Under the pieces are notes generated by a model, which did not search any database, was not told the DNA's origin, and saw only the letters and a list, made by a program, of their open reading frames with translations. This document shows, piece after piece, positions 55,185 to 64,000 of a DNA stretch of 64,000 nt (position 1 is its first letter; each line of letters starts with the position of its first letter). Both the position numbers and the translations under genes were made by a program. The stretch comes from Variovorax sp. OK212 (GTDB taxonomy: Bacteria > Pseudomonadota > Gammaproteobacteria > Burkholderiales > Burkholderiaceae_C): the NCBI RefSeq assembly GCF_900112425.1, contig NZ_FOLP01000011.1:62001-126000 (forward strand). Direction: 5' to 3'.

Positions 55185-55302
55185 CGCGGTACGCTCCGCC
55201 GCACGGTCTGCCGCGCCCGGCATCACGGGCCATGGAGCGCCATGGCGCAAGAATTGCAGCATCCCCGCAAGGGTTTCCCCGTACGTGGCATACCGACCCC
55301 CA

Positions 55303-55329
55303 CATACGCGTTATGGGCGACCCCGTATG
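55303..55329. promoter_or_regulatory. inverted repeat upstream of xdhA
   Basis: CATACG (55303-55308) and CGTATG (55324-55329), 15 bp apart, lie 69-95 bp before the xdhA start. Spaced symmetric elements like this are used by LysR-type regulators, and a LysR gene follows xdhB. It carries no TGTATACA element of the kind found before puuD. Low certainty. Confidence 0.35.
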
Positions 55330-55397
55330 CGCGACGCCGGACAAGCCGCTAACGTCCATGACTGACCCACAACGGGTCCCCCACGAGCCCAAAAAGC

Positions 55398-57023
55398 ATG
55401 AGCACCGACAGCAGCCACCGCAGCCAGATCCAACCGATCCAACCCATCCGCTTCTTCCATCGCGGAAAGATCGTCGACGTCACCGGCGTCCACCCGACCC
55501 GTTCCGTGCTCGACTGGCTGCGCGAGGACGCCCGCTGCACCGGCACCAAGGAAGGCTGCAACGAAGGCGACTGCGGCGCCTGCACCGTCGTCATCGGCGA
55601 GCTGGCCAGCGACCCGCACGCGCCAGGCGCCGTCGGCGGGCTGAACCTGCAGACCGTGAACGCCTGCATCCAGTTCCTGCCCACGCTGCACGGCAAGGCG
55701 CTCTTCACGGTCGAAGACCTCAAGGGCCAGTGCAAGATCGAAAAAACCGCAGAGAAGAAGCCCCACGCCGTGCACACGCTGCACCCCGTGCAGCAGGCCA
55801 TGGTCGACTGCCACGGCTCGCAGTGCGGCTTCTGCACCCCCGGCTTCGTGATGTCGCTGTGGTCCACCTACGAGCACCACCAGACCGAAGGCACGCAGCC
55901 CACCCGCCAGCAGCTGGCCGACGACCTGTCGGGCAACCTGTGCCGCTGCACCGGCTACCGGCCGATCCTCGACGCCGGCCAGCGCATGTTCGACCTGCCC
56001 GCCGTGCGGCTCGACACCCAGCCCGTGGTGGCGGCGCTCACCGCGCTGCAGAACGACGGCCTGGACTACGCCGCCCCGCTCGGCGCGCGCATCGACCATT
56101 TCCACGCCCCCAGGACCCTGGCCCAGCTCGCCGCGCTGCGCGAGCAGAAGCCGCGCGCCCAGTTGCTGGCCGGCTCCACCGACGTCGGCCTGTGGGTCAA
56201 CAAGCAGTTCCGCGACCTCGGCGACATCATCTACGTGGGCGACGTGGCGGAGATGAAGACCATTGAAGACAGAGCCGATGAGCTCTACATCGGCGCCGGC
56301 GCCTCGCTCGAATCGGCCTTCGCCGCACTGGTCGAGCGCGTGCCCAGCCTGTCGGACGTGTGGCTGCGCTTCGCCTCGCCGCCGATCCGCCACGCCGGCA
56401 CCATGGGCGGCAACGTGGCCAACGGCTCGCCCATCGGCGATTCGCCGCCGGTGCTGATGTCGCTCGACGCGCAGATCGAGCTGCGCCGCAGCGACGTGGT
56501 GCGCCGCATGCCGCTGCCCGAGTTCTACCTGGACTACATGAAGAACCAGCTGCAGCCGGGCGAGTTCGTGCAGGGCATGGCCGTTCCGCATGCCGCCATG
56601 CGCCGCCAGGTGCGCGCCTACAAGATCAGCAAGCGCTTCGACTGCGACATCTCGGCGCTGTGCGCGGGCTTCGCCATCGAGTTCGAGGCCGGCTCGGACA
56701 CGGTGAAGGCCGTGCGCCTGGCCTTCGGCGGCATGGCCGCCACCGTGAAGCGCGCCGCGAGCGCCGAGGCCGCCATCGTCGGCAAGCCCTGGACGCAGGC
56801 CAGCGTGGCCACCGCCAAGCTCGCGCTGGCGCAGGACTTCAAGCCGCTGTCGGACATGCGCGCCTCGGCCGACTACCGGCTGCTGGTGGCGCAGAACCTC
56901 ATCCAGCGGCTGTGGCTCGAAACCCGCGCCGACGACGCGCTGTCGCTCGAAGAAACCAGCGTCTGGAGCGTGATGCCCCACGCCACCTCCGCCACGACCC
57001 CGGCCACGGCCGCAGGAGTCTGA
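55398..57023 (+). CDS. xdhA: xanthine dehydrogenase small subunit (FeS/FAD)
   Basis: A 541-residue subunit holding two [2Fe-2S] clusters and FAD. The first cluster motif is GCNEGDCGACTVV with the Cys before it; the second domain has CHGSQCGFCTPGF and NLCRCTGYRPI. The FAD-binding domain starts near residue 230 (LLAGSTDVGLWVNKQ, GTMGGNVANGSPIGD). It oxidises hypoxanthine and xanthine to urate together with XdhB, whose gene starts 2 bp after its stop. The N-terminal ~20 residues are Gln/Pro/Ile-rich. XdhC, needed for its cofactor, is encoded at 7963-8772. Confidence 0.96.
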   Translation: MSTDSSHRSQIQPIQPIRFFHRGKIVDVTGVHPTRSVLDWLREDARCTGTKEGCNEGDCGACTVVIGELASDPHAPGAVGGLNLQTVNACIQFLPTLHGKALFTVEDLKGQCKIEKTAEKKPHAVHTLHPVQQAMVDCHGSQCGFCTPGFVMSLWSTYEHHQTEGTQPTRQQLADDLSGNLCRCTGYRPILDAGQRMFDLPAVRLDTQPVVAALTALQNDGLDYAAPLGARIDHFHAPRTLAQLAALREQKPRAQLLAGSTDVGLWVNKQFRDLGDIIYVGDVAEMKTIEDRADELYIGAGASLESAFAALVERVPSLSDVWLRFASPPIRHAGTMGGNVANGSPIGDSPPVLMSLDAQIELRRSDVVRRMPLPEFYLDYMKNQLQPGEFVQGMAVPHAAMRRQVRAYKISKRFDCDISALCAGFAIEFEAGSDTVKAVRLAFGGMAATVKRAASAEAAIVGKPWTQASVATAKLALAQDFKPLSDMRASADYRLLVAQNLIQRLWLETRADDALSLEETSVWSVMPHATSATTPATAAGV

Positions 57024-57025
57024 CC

Positions 57026-59485
57026 ATGAACAAACCCATCGACGCCCGCCTGCTGCAGCCCGCCGAGGCCTTTGCCGACTACCTGACCAACGCCGCCGCG
57101 CGCATCGACGTGGGCGCCGAAGCGCTGGCGCACGAGCGCGGCATGCGCGTGGGCATCAGCCGCCCGCACGAGTCGGCGCACCTGCACGTGGCCGGCGAGG
57201 CCACCTACATCGACGACATTCCCGAGCTTGCCGGCACGCTGCATTGCGCGCTGGGCCTGTCGCCGGCCGCCAACGGCCGCGTCACGGCGCTGTCGCTGGA
57301 CGCCATTCGCGCGATGCCGGGCGTGGTCGCGGTGCTCACGGCCGACGACATCCCGGGCACCAACGACTGCGGCTCGATCATTCACGACGACCCCATCCTG
57401 CTGCCGGTGAACGACGGCGGAGAGATCCGCTACCTCGGCCAGCCGGTGTTCGCCGTGATCGCCGAGACCCGCGACGCCGCGCGCCGCGCCGCCGCCAAGG
57501 CGAAGGACGCGCTGACCATCGAGGCGCAGCCGCCCGTCATCACGCCGCAGGACGCCCATGCGCGCGGCCAGTACGTGGTGCCGCCGATGCACATCGTGCG
57601 CAGCGGCGGCGGTGCCAACGGGGGCGACGAGGCGGCAGTGCACGCCGCCATCGCGCAGGCGCCGCACCGCCACAAGTCCACGCTCGACGTGGGCGGGCAG
57701 GAGCAGTTCTACCTGGAAGGGCAGATCAGCTACGCCATTCCGAAGGAAGGCGGCGCGCTGCACATTCACTGCTCCACGCAGCACCCGAGCGAAATGCAGC
57801 ACCTGGTGGCGCATGCCATGCACCTGCAGTCGAACGAGGTGCATGTGGAATGCCGGCGCATGGGCGGCGGCTTCGGCGGCAAGGAGTCGCAGTCGGCGCT
57901 GTTCGCCTGCGTGGCCGCCGTGGCGGCGCGGCAATTGCAGCGCCCGGTGAAGCTGCGGCTGGACCGCGACGACGACTTCATGGTCACCGGCCGGCGCCAC
58001 TGCTTCTGGTACGAGTACGAGGTGGGCTACGACGACGAGGGCCGCATCCTGGGCGCGGAGATCACCATGGTCTCGCGCGCCGGACATTCGGCCGACCTGT
58101 CGGGTCCGGTGATGACGCGCGCGCTGTGCCACTTCGACAACGCCTACTGGCTGCCCAACGTGAGCATGCACGGCTTCTCGGGCAAGACCAACACGCAGAG
58201 CAACACGGCCTTTCGCGGCTTCGGCGGCCCGCAGGGCGCCATTGCCATCGAGAACATCATGGACTCGGTGGCGCGCGAGCTGAAGCGCGACCCGCTGGAC
58301 GTGCGGCGCGTCAACTTCTACGGCAAGACGGAGAACAACGTCACGCCGTACCGCCAGACCGTGACCGACAACATCGTCCACGAACTCGTGGCCGAGCTCG
58401 AAGCCAGCAGCGACTACCGCGCGCGGCGCGAAGACATCGCGGCCTTCAACAAGAAGAGCACGGTGCTCAAGCGCGGGCTGGCGCTGGCGCCGCTGAAGTT
58501 CGGCATCTCGTTCAACGTGAAGCACTTCAACCAGGCCGGCGCGCTGGTCCATGTGTACACCGACGGCTCGATCCTGGTGAACCACGGCGGCACCGAGATG
58601 GGCCAGGGCCTGAACACCAAGGTGGCGCAGGTGGTGGCGCACGAGCTGGGCGTGAGCTTCGAGCGCGTGCGCGTCACCGCGACCGACACCACCAAGGTGG
58701 CCAACACCTCGGCCACGGCGGCCTCGACCGGCGCCGACCTGAACGGCAAGGCCGCGCAGGACGCGGCCCGCCAGATCCGCGAGCGCCTGGCCGATTGCGC
58801 GGCCGAGCGCCACGGCGGCAAGGCCGGCGACGTGCGCTTCGCCAACGACAAGGTCGAGGTCAACGGCCGCACGCTGGCCTTCAGCACCGTGGTGGGCGAG
58901 GCCTACCTGGACCGCAAGCAGCTCTGGTCCGACGGCTTCTATGCCACGCCCGGCCTGAGCTGGGACAAGGACAAGATGCAGGGCCGCCCGTTCTACTACT
59001 ACGCCTACGGCGCGGCGGTGAGCGAGGTGATCGTCGACACGCTCACCGGCGAATGGAAGCTGCTGCGCGCCGACATCCTGCACGACGCGGGCAAGTCGCT
59101 GAATCCGGCGGTGGACATCGGCCAGGTCGAGGGCGCCTTCATCCAGGGCATGGGCTGGCTCACCACCGAGGAGCTGGTGTGGCACCCGCAAAGCGGCAAG
59201 CTCACCACACATGCGCCCAGCACCTACAAGATCCCGACGGCCAACGACTGCCCGCCGGTGTTCAACGTGCGCCTGTTCGAGGGCCAGAACTTCGAGGACT
59301 CCATCCACCGCAGCAAGGCCGTGGGCGAACCGCCGCTGCTGCTGCCGTTCTCTGTGTTCTTCGCGATCCGCGACGCCGTGTCGGCCGCGGGCGGGCACCG
59401 GGTCGATCCGCCGCTGAAGGCGCCGGCCACGAGCGAGTCGATCCTTCGCGCCATCACGATGGTGCAGGCAGCATCGGTCGAATGA
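57026..59485 (+). CDS. xdhB: xanthine dehydrogenase large subunit (molybdopterin)
   Basis: An 819-residue molybdenum-cofactor subunit. It has substrate- and cofactor-binding stretches CRRMGGGFGGKESQ, NTAFRGFGGPQGA and NHGGTEMGQGLNTK, and the catalytic Glu in SKAVGEPPLLL near the C-terminus. It forms the (AB)2 enzyme with XdhA that hydroxylates hypoxanthine and xanthine. The start at 57026 follows AGGAG; the frame is open far upstream through xdhA but those starts are not used. Urate made here feeds PuuD, encoded 48 kb upstream. Confidence 0.96.
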   Translation: MNKPIDARLLQPAEAFADYLTNAAARIDVGAEALAHERGMRVGISRPHESAHLHVAGEATYIDDIPELAGTLHCALGLSPAANGRVTALSLDAIRAMPGVVAVLTADDIPGTNDCGSIIHDDPILLPVNDGGEIRYLGQPVFAVIAETRDAARRAAAKAKDALTIEAQPPVITPQDAHARGQYVVPPMHIVRSGGGANGGDEAAVHAAIAQAPHRHKSTLDVGGQEQFYLEGQISYAIPKEGGALHIHCSTQHPSEMQHLVAHAMHLQSNEVHVECRRMGGGFGGKESQSALFACVAAVAARQLQRPVKLRLDRDDDFMVTGRRHCFWYEYEVGYDDEGRILGAEITMVSRAGHSADLSGPVMTRALCHFDNAYWLPNVSMHGFSGKTNTQSNTAFRGFGGPQGAIAIENIMDSVARELKRDPLDVRRVNFYGKTENNVTPYRQTVTDNIVHELVAELEASSDYRARREDIAAFNKKSTVLKRGLALAPLKFGISFNVKHFNQAGALVHVYTDGSILVNHGGTEMGQGLNTKVAQVVAHELGVSFERVRVTATDTTKVANTSATAASTGADLNGKAAQDAARQIRERLADCAAERHGGKAGDVRFANDKVEVNGRTLAFSTVVGEAYLDRKQLWSDGFYATPGLSWDKDKMQGRPFYYYAYGAAVSEVIVDTLTGEWKLLRADILHDAGKSLNPAVDIGQVEGAFIQGMGWLTTEELVWHPQSGKLTTHAPSTYKIPTANDCPPVFNVRLFEGQNFEDSIHRSKAVGEPPLLLPFSVFFAIRDAVSAAGGHRVDPPLKAPATSESILRAITMVQAASVE

Positions 59486-59588
59486 CAGCGGGCCGTGCTC
59501 GCACGGTCCGAGCTTCACTTCCAACCCCCGGTTCGCCAAATGCTGCGCTGTATAACTGTTCGCACAGACAAGAAAGGTGTGAACAGCC

Positions 59589-60584
59589 ATGAGAGACCAA
59601 GCGCTTTTCGACAAGATCGACCTGCATCTGATCCGGGTGCTTCACACCGTGCTGACCGACCGCAGCGTCTCGCGCGCCGCCATTCGCCTGGGCATGTACC
59701 AGCCGGCGGTCTCGGCCGCGCTGAAGCGGCTGCGCGAACTGTCGGGCGACCCGCTGCTGGTGCGCTCGGGCTCGGGCATGGTGCCCACCGACGCGGGGCT
59801 GCGCATGATCGAGCCGGCCGCCAGCATCCTGCGTGCGGCCGAGATGCTGTTCTCCGATGCGCGCGGCTTCGATCCGCAATCGGCGGCCACCACCTTTCGC
59901 ATCGCGGCCAGCGACTACATGGACCCGCTGTTCCTGCCGATGCTGGTGGCGCAGGTCAAGCGCGACGCGCCGCTGTGCCAGATCGAGATCCACGCGCTCT
60001 CGCCCGACTCCGACTACCACGGCCACCTGGCGCTCGGCCAGGTCGACCTGGTGATCGGCAACTGGCTCAAGCCGCCGGAAGACCTGCACATGGCGCGCCT
60101 GTTCGGCGACGAGGTGGTGTCGCTGGTGAACAAGGACCATCCGGCGGTGCGCCGCGGCTGGGACCTGGAGACCTGGCTGGCGGCCGAGCACATCGCGCCC
60201 ACGCCCATGCACCCGGGCGGGCGCGGCATCATCGACCAGATGCTCGACGAACTGGGGCGGCAGCGCAACATCACGGCGCGCTGCGCGCACTTCGGCCTCA
60301 TTCCCGACATGGTGGCCTCCAGCCTGCTGGTGCTGACCACCGGGCGCCAGTACTGCGAGCGCTTCGCGGCGCGGCTGCCGCTGAAGATCCTCGACTGCCC
60401 GGTGGCGTTGCCGCGGCTCATGTACTACCAGCTCTGGCACGAACGCACGCATTCGTCGAGCTCGGCGCGCTGGCTGCGCGAATGCATCAAGGACGTGGCG
60501 GCGTCGCTGCGCCCTCCGGTTTCCGCGATACCCGGCGGCGCCGCGGCGCGCCCGCCCACGGCGCCTGAAACCTCCGATCCCTGA
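59589..60584 (+). CDS. LysR family regulator next to xdhAB
   Basis: A 331-residue LysR-type regulator: winged helix (HLIRVLHTVLTDRSVSRAAI, YQPAVSAALKRLREL) and an effector domain (TFRIAASDYMDPLFLPML, LALGQVDLVIGNWL). It lies 103 bp after xdhB and just before a purine permease, all on one strand, so it is a good candidate regulator of purine uptake and xanthine dehydrogenase. The gap before it contains CTGTATAACTGTT, a partial match to the TGTATACA element seen before puuD. The C-terminal ~25 residues are Pro/Ala-rich and probably disordered. Confidence 0.88.
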   Translation: MRDQALFDKIDLHLIRVLHTVLTDRSVSRAAIRLGMYQPAVSAALKRLRELSGDPLLVRSGSGMVPTDAGLRMIEPAASILRAAEMLFSDARGFDPQSAATTFRIAASDYMDPLFLPMLVAQVKRDAPLCQIEIHALSPDSDYHGHLALGQVDLVIGNWLKPPEDLHMARLFGDEVVSLVNKDHPAVRRGWDLETWLAAEHIAPTPMHPGGRGIIDQMLDELGRQRNITARCAHFGLIPDMVASSLLVLTTGRQYCERFAARLPLKILDCPVALPRLMYYQLWHERTHSSSSARWLRECIKDVAASLRPPVSAIPGGAAARPPTAPETSDP

Positions 60585-60661
60585 GAGATCCCGCTCGCGC
60601 CGGCGTCGTGAGCGGGGCAACGATGAAGAAACCGCCACTACAACAGCTGGAGACAAGCGAA

Positions 60662-62062
60662 ATGAGTACGTTTGAACAGGCGCCGAAAGGCGCCGAGCCC
60701 CGCACGCCGGGGCATGTCGAGTCCGCACGTCCGCGTGCGGCTGTGGGCAGCGCAAGCGGCTCGGGCCTGCTGGAACGGGTGTTCAAGCTCAGCGAGCACA
60801 ACACCACCGTGCGCATCGAGCTGGTGGCGGGCCTGACCACCTTCCTCACCATGGCCTACATCATCTTCGTGAACCCCAGCATCCTGGGCGACGCGGGCAT
60901 GCCCAAGGGCGCGGTGTTCGTGGCCACCTGCGTCATCGCGGCCTTCGGCACGCTGATCATGGGCCTGTATGCCAACTACCCGATCGCCATGGCGCCGGGC
61001 ATGGGCCTGAACGCCTATTTCTCGTACGTGGTGGTGCTGGGCATGGGCTACACGTGGCAGGTGGCGCTGGGCGCGGTGTTCATCTCGGGCTGCCTGTTCC
61101 TGGTGGTCACGGTCACGGGGCTGCGCAAGCTGATCATCGACGGCATACCGCACTCGCTGCGAACGGCGATCACGGTGGGCATCGGCATGTTCCTGGCGCT
61201 GGTGGCGCTGAAGAGCGCCGGCGTGGTGGCGGCGTCGCCTGCCACTTTCGTGACGCTGGGCGACGTGCATTCGGCCCCGGTGATCCTGGCGACCATCGGC
61301 TTCTTCCTGATCGTGATCCTCGACCGCCTGAAGGTGCGCGGCGCCATCCTCATCGGCATCCTGGCCGTGACCGTGGCCTCGTTCTTCGTGGGCGGCAACA
61401 AGTTCGAAGGCGTGTTCGCGGCGCCGCCGTCGGTGGCACCCACCTTCATGCAGCTGGACGTGATGGGCGCGCTCAAGGGCGGCATCCTGAACGTGGTGCT
61501 GGTGTTCTTCCTGGTCGAGATGTTCGACGCCACCGGCACGCTGATGGGCGTGGCCAAGCGCGCCGGCCTGCTGGTGCCGGGCAAGATGGAGCGCATGAAC
61601 AAGGCGCTGCTGGCCGACAGCGGCGCGATCTTCGCGGGCTCGCTGCTCGGCACGTCGAGCACCACGGCCTACGTGGAAAGCGCGGCGGGCGTGCAGGCGG
61701 GCGGACGCACCGGCCTCACGGCGGTGGTGGTGGCCGCGTTGTTCCTGGCCTGCCTGATGATCTCGCCGCTGGCGGCCTCGGTGCCGGCCTACGCCACCGC
61801 GCCCGCGCTGTTCTTCGTCGGCTGCCTGATGCTGCGCGACCTGACCGAGCTGAACTGGGAAGACACGACCGAGGTGATTCCCGCCGCGCTCACCGCGCTG
61901 GCGATGCCGTTCACCTACTCGATCGCCACGGGCCTGGCCTTCGGCTTCATCTCGTACGCGATCCTGAAGCTGTTCACCGGGCGGGCACGGGAAGTGCATG
62001 TCTCGGTGTGGATCATCGCGGCCGTGTTCCTCTTCAAGTTCGCCTATGTCGGCGCCCATTGA
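60662..62062 (+). CDS. NCS2 family purine (adenine/guanine/hypoxanthine) permease
   Basis: A 466-residue proton symporter of the AzgA branch of NCS2, 12-14 helices. It has a cytoplasmic N-terminus of ~40 residues, then TTFLTMAYIIFVNPSILGDA, ANYPIAMAPGMGLNAYFSY, GIPHSLRTAITVGIGMFLA, VEMFDATGTLMGV (conserved Asp) and GTSSTTAYVESAAGV. It imports purine bases for xdhAB, two genes upstream. The start at 60662 is preferred after GGAG; 60623 and a GTG at 60608 are in-frame alternatives. Confidence 0.9.
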   Translation: MSTFEQAPKGAEPRTPGHVESARPRAAVGSASGSGLLERVFKLSEHNTTVRIELVAGLTTFLTMAYIIFVNPSILGDAGMPKGAVFVATCVIAAFGTLIMGLYANYPIAMAPGMGLNAYFSYVVVLGMGYTWQVALGAVFISGCLFLVVTVTGLRKLIIDGIPHSLRTAITVGIGMFLALVALKSAGVVAASPATFVTLGDVHSAPVILATIGFFLIVILDRLKVRGAILIGILAVTVASFFVGGNKFEGVFAAPPSVAPTFMQLDVMGALKGGILNVVLVFFLVEMFDATGTLMGVAKRAGLLVPGKMERMNKALLADSGAIFAGSLLGTSSTTAYVESAAGVQAGGRTGLTAVVVAALFLACLMISPLAASVPAYATAPALFFVGCLMLRDLTELNWEDTTEVIPAALTALAMPFTYSIATGLAFGFISYAILKLFTGRAREVHVSVWIIAAVFLFKFAYVGAH

Positions 62063-62110
62063 CCTGATGTCAAGGCGGATATGACCGGGTGCTGAGGCGC
62101 TCGGGCCGGG

Positions 62111-62147
62111 GGCGGTGTCGCTATTAAACTTATAGCTGTACACCGCC
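62111..62147 (+). promoter_or_regulatory. 8-bp inverted repeat around an AT-rich spacer, upstream of the ABC operon
   Basis: GGCGGTGT (62111-62118) and ACACCGCC (62140-62147) are perfectly complementary and flank 21 AT-rich bases (CTATTAAACTTATAGC). It lies 37-73 bp before the ABC ATPase start. It could be an operator bracketing a promoter or, if transcribed, an 8-bp stem. A smaller palindrome, TTGAC-CTGAT-GTCAA, sits at 62059-62073 at the end of the permease gene. Confidence 0.5.
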
Positions 62148-62183
62148 TGCGATGTTGAACGAGACACTCACGAAAAACCCGGC

Positions 62184-63710
62184 ATGACAACCCCCAGACT
62201 CCAGCTCGCGCACATCACCAAGCGGTATCCCGCGGTGGTGGCCAACAGCGACATCTCCCTGGCCGTGCAGCCCGGCGAAATCCACGCCGTGCTCGGCGAG
62301 AACGGCGCCGGCAAGTCGACCCTGATGAAGATCATCTACGGGTCGGTCAAGCCCGACGAAGGCACCGTCATGTTCGACGGCCAGGCCGTCAACCTGCGCA
62401 ACCCGCAGCAGGCCAGGGCGCTGGGCATCAGCATGGTGTTCCAGCACTTCAGCCTGTTCGACACCCTCACCGTGGCCGAGAACGTGTGGCTGGGGCTGGA
62501 CAAGTCGCTGCAGCTGGCCGAGGTCACGCGCAACATCACCGCCAAGGCCGGCGAATACGGCCTGGACATCGACCCCGCGCGGCCGGTGCACACGCTGTCG
62601 GTGGGCGAGATGCAGCGCGTGGAGATCATCCGCGCGCTGCTGACCAACCCCAAGCTGCTGATCCTGGACGAACCCACCTCGGTGCTCACGCCGCAGGCGG
62701 TCGTCAAGCTGTTCAACGTGCTGAAGAAGCTGTCGTCCGAGGGCTGCAGCATCCTGTACATCAGCCACAAGCTGCACGAGATCCAGGAGCTGTGCAGCGC
62801 CTGCACCGTGCTGCGCGGAGGCAAGGTCACGGGCGTGTGCAATCCGCAGAACGAAAGCACGCAGTCGCTGTCGCGCCTCATGATCGGCAGCGAGCCGCCG
62901 CCGCTGCAGCACCGCCCGGTGCACGCGGGCGCGGCGGCGCTGCGCGTGAAGGGCCTGACGCTGGCGCGCGAAGACCAGTTCGGCGTGGACCTCGAGGCCA
63001 TCTCCTTCGACGTGCGCGCGGGCGAGGTGGTCGGCATTGCCGGGGTTTCGGGCAACGGCCAGAAGGAGCTGCTGTACACGCTGTCGGGCGAGGACGTGCG
63101 CGCCGACGCGGCCATGGTCCAGGTGTTCGACAAGCTGGCCGGCCGGCTGCGCCCGCGCGCGCGGCGCGCGCTGGGCCTGCACTTCGTGCCGGAGGAGCGG
63201 CTGGGCCGCGGCGCCGTGCCCACGCTGGGCCTGGCGCACAACCTGCTGCTCACGCGCAGCGACGCGGTGGGCCGCGGCGGGTGGATCCGCACCGGCGCGC
63301 TCGAGCGCCAGGCCAAGGCCATCATCGAGCGCTTCAAGGTCAAGGCCGGCGGCCCCAAGGCGGCTGCGCGCTCGCTGTCGGGCGGCAACCTGCAGAAATT
63401 CATCGTCGGCCGGGAGATCGACGCCAATCCCAGGCTCTTCATCGTCTCGCAGCCCACCTGGGGCGTGGACGTGGGCGCCGCGGCGCTCATCCATGCCGAG
63501 ATCCTGGCGCTGCGCGACGCCGGCTGCGCCGTGCTGGTCATCAGCGAGGAGCTCGACGAACTGTTCAACATCTGCGACCGGCTGCACGTCATCGCCAAGG
63601 GGCGGCTGTCGCCCTCCATCGACCGCGCGGCGGCCACGCTGCCGCAGATCGGCGAATGGATGAGCGGCCTGTGGCAAGGCCGGCAGCATTCGGAGGCCAC
63701 CCATGCTTAA
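62184..63710 (+). CDS. nucleoside/purine ABC transporter ATP-binding protein
   Basis: A 508-residue ATPase with two tandem ABC domains, as in the BMP-type nucleoside importers (NupO/YufO) and RbsA. Domain 1: Walker A GENGAGKST (38-46), LSVGEMQRVEI, LILDEPTSVLTP. Domain 2: GIAGVSGNGQKELL, a degenerate Walker A, SLSGGNLQKFIVGREI and SQPTWGVDVGA. It lies downstream of xdhAB and the purine permease, so purine nucleosides or bases are the likely cargo. It overlaps the permease gene by 8 bp. The periplasmic BMP-type binding protein would be expected beyond the window end. Confidence 0.93.
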   Translation: MTTPRLQLAHITKRYPAVVANSDISLAVQPGEIHAVLGENGAGKSTLMKIIYGSVKPDEGTVMFDGQAVNLRNPQQARALGISMVFQHFSLFDTLTVAENVWLGLDKSLQLAEVTRNITAKAGEYGLDIDPARPVHTLSVGEMQRVEIIRALLTNPKLLILDEPTSVLTPQAVVKLFNVLKKLSSEGCSILYISHKLHEIQELCSACTVLRGGKVTGVCNPQNESTQSLSRLMIGSEPPPLQHRPVHAGAAALRVKGLTLAREDQFGVDLEAISFDVRAGEVVGIAGVSGNGQKELLYTLSGEDVRADAAMVQVFDKLAGRLRPRARRALGLHFVPEERLGRGAVPTLGLAHNLLLTRSDAVGRGGWIRTGALERQAKAIIERFKVKAGGPKAAARSLSGGNLQKFIVGREIDANPRLFIVSQPTWGVDVGAAALIHAEILALRDAGCAVLVISEELDELFNICDRLHVIAKGRLSPSIDRAAATLPQIGEWMSGLWQGRQHSEATHA

Positions 63711-64000
63711 GCTCGAACCCCGCCCGGAGCTCTCGCGCTTCTGGAGCTATGCCTCGCCGATCCTGGCGCTGCTGATCACCGTGTTGATCGGCGTGGCGCT
63801 GTTCGCCGCGCTCGGCAAGGACCCGGTGAAGGGCCTGCTGGTGTTCTTCTACGAACCCATCAAGAACGGCTACGCCATCGGCGAGCTGATGGTCAAGGCC
63901 ACGCCGCTGCTGATCATCGCGCTGGGGCTGGCCGTGTGCTTCCGCTCGAACGTGTGGAACATCGGCGCCGAAGGGCAGTTCGTGTTCGGCGCCATCGCGG
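63703..64000 (+). CDS. nucleoside ABC transporter permease, 5' part (runs off the window)
   Basis: The first 99 codons of an inner-membrane permease of the YufP/NupP (BPD_transp_2) type. After a short cytoplasmic start (MLKLEPRPELSRFWS) come two hydrophobic helices (ILALLITVLIGVALFAALG, PLLIIALGLAVCF) and the conserved FRSNVWNIGAEGQF. It overlaps the ATPase stop by 8 bp, so it is translationally coupled. The rest lies beyond position 64000. Confidence 0.93.
   Translation, partial: MLKLEPRPELSRFWSYASPILALLITVLIGVALFAALGKDPVKGLLVFFYEPIKNGYAIGELMVKATPLLIIALGLAVCFRSNVWNIGAEGQFVFGAIA

Noticed and set aside
59548..59560. CTGTATAACTGTT before the LysR gene as a third copy of the purine GntR operator
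   Set aside because: Only the left half matches; the palindrome and the GTCCAC extension are missing. Mentioned as a partial match only.

Overview
The window looks like the chromosome of an aerobic, GC-rich betaproteobacterium, most likely a Comamonadaceae member such as Variovorax. This is inferred from gene content (several solute-binding proteins, Bug, TRAP and ABC importers, a membrane cytochrome-linked urate oxidase, LysR/GntR regulators) and codon bias; no rRNA or marker gene is present to prove it. I see no tRNA, rRNA, CRISPR array, insertion sequence or phage. It is almost wholly coding, with short intergenic gaps and many 1-8 bp overlaps within operons.

Region 1 (0.1-11.7 kb): a c-di-GMP GGDEF/EAL protein, then the lower purine (urate/allantoin) pathway. 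A minus-strand operon encodes a GntR repressor, PuuE allantoinase, a UraD-AllC fusion and an M20 hydrolase. On the plus strand are UraH, XdhC, PuuD urate oxidase and TtuD glycerate kinase. A near-identical TGTATACA element sits in front of both the gntR/uraH divergent promoter and puuD. Xanthine dehydrogenase itself (xdhAB), a NCS2 purine permease, a LysR regulator and a nucleoside-type ABC importer lie 47 kb away, at 55.4-64 kb. Together these could take purines to glycerate and ammonia.

Region 2 (11.7-21.2 kb): a LURP-one protein, a succinate-semialdehyde-type dehydrogenase, and a magnesium cluster (MgtC-like protein, HAD phosphatase, MgtA P-type ATPase). The mgtA leader holds two small ORFs with good ribosome-binding sites and a hairpin that buries the mgtA ribosome-binding site. 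A patch of visibly different base composition follows, with a small protein kinase and a secreted protein of unknown function, then a low-molecular-weight tyrosine phosphatase.

Region 3 (21.2-32.7 kb, minus strand): an apparent pathway operon: indolepyruvate-ferredoxin-oxidoreductase-type IorA and IorB, a mandelate-dehydrogenase-like FMN enzyme, a TRAP importer and a 4-hydroxybenzoyl-CoA-thioesterase-like protein. Read together, this could carry aryl-hydroxyacid to aryl-2-oxoacid to aryl(acyl)-CoA to aryl acid. Upstream are a sorbosone-dehydrogenase-type PQQ protein with a dihaem cytochrome c and a divergent LysR gene.

Region 4 (32.8-44.9 kb): an Nramp-related transporter with altered metal-site motifs; then a sugar-acid utilisation locus (ABC ATPase and GntR on the minus strand; binding protein, two permeases, AroE-like dehydrogenase, Bug protein, HpcH aldolase and IlvD/Edd dehydratase on the plus strand) closed by a strong hairpin; then a TauE-type permease.

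Region 5 (44.9-55.2 kb): a ten-gene minus-strand operon (ABC importer, SDR, zinc alcohol dehydrogenase, PfkB kinase, LacD-type aldolase, enolase-superfamily protein) divergent from a LacI regulator, with TGTAAAC operator half-sites between them. It looks like a polyol or ketose catabolic pathway of unknown substrate.
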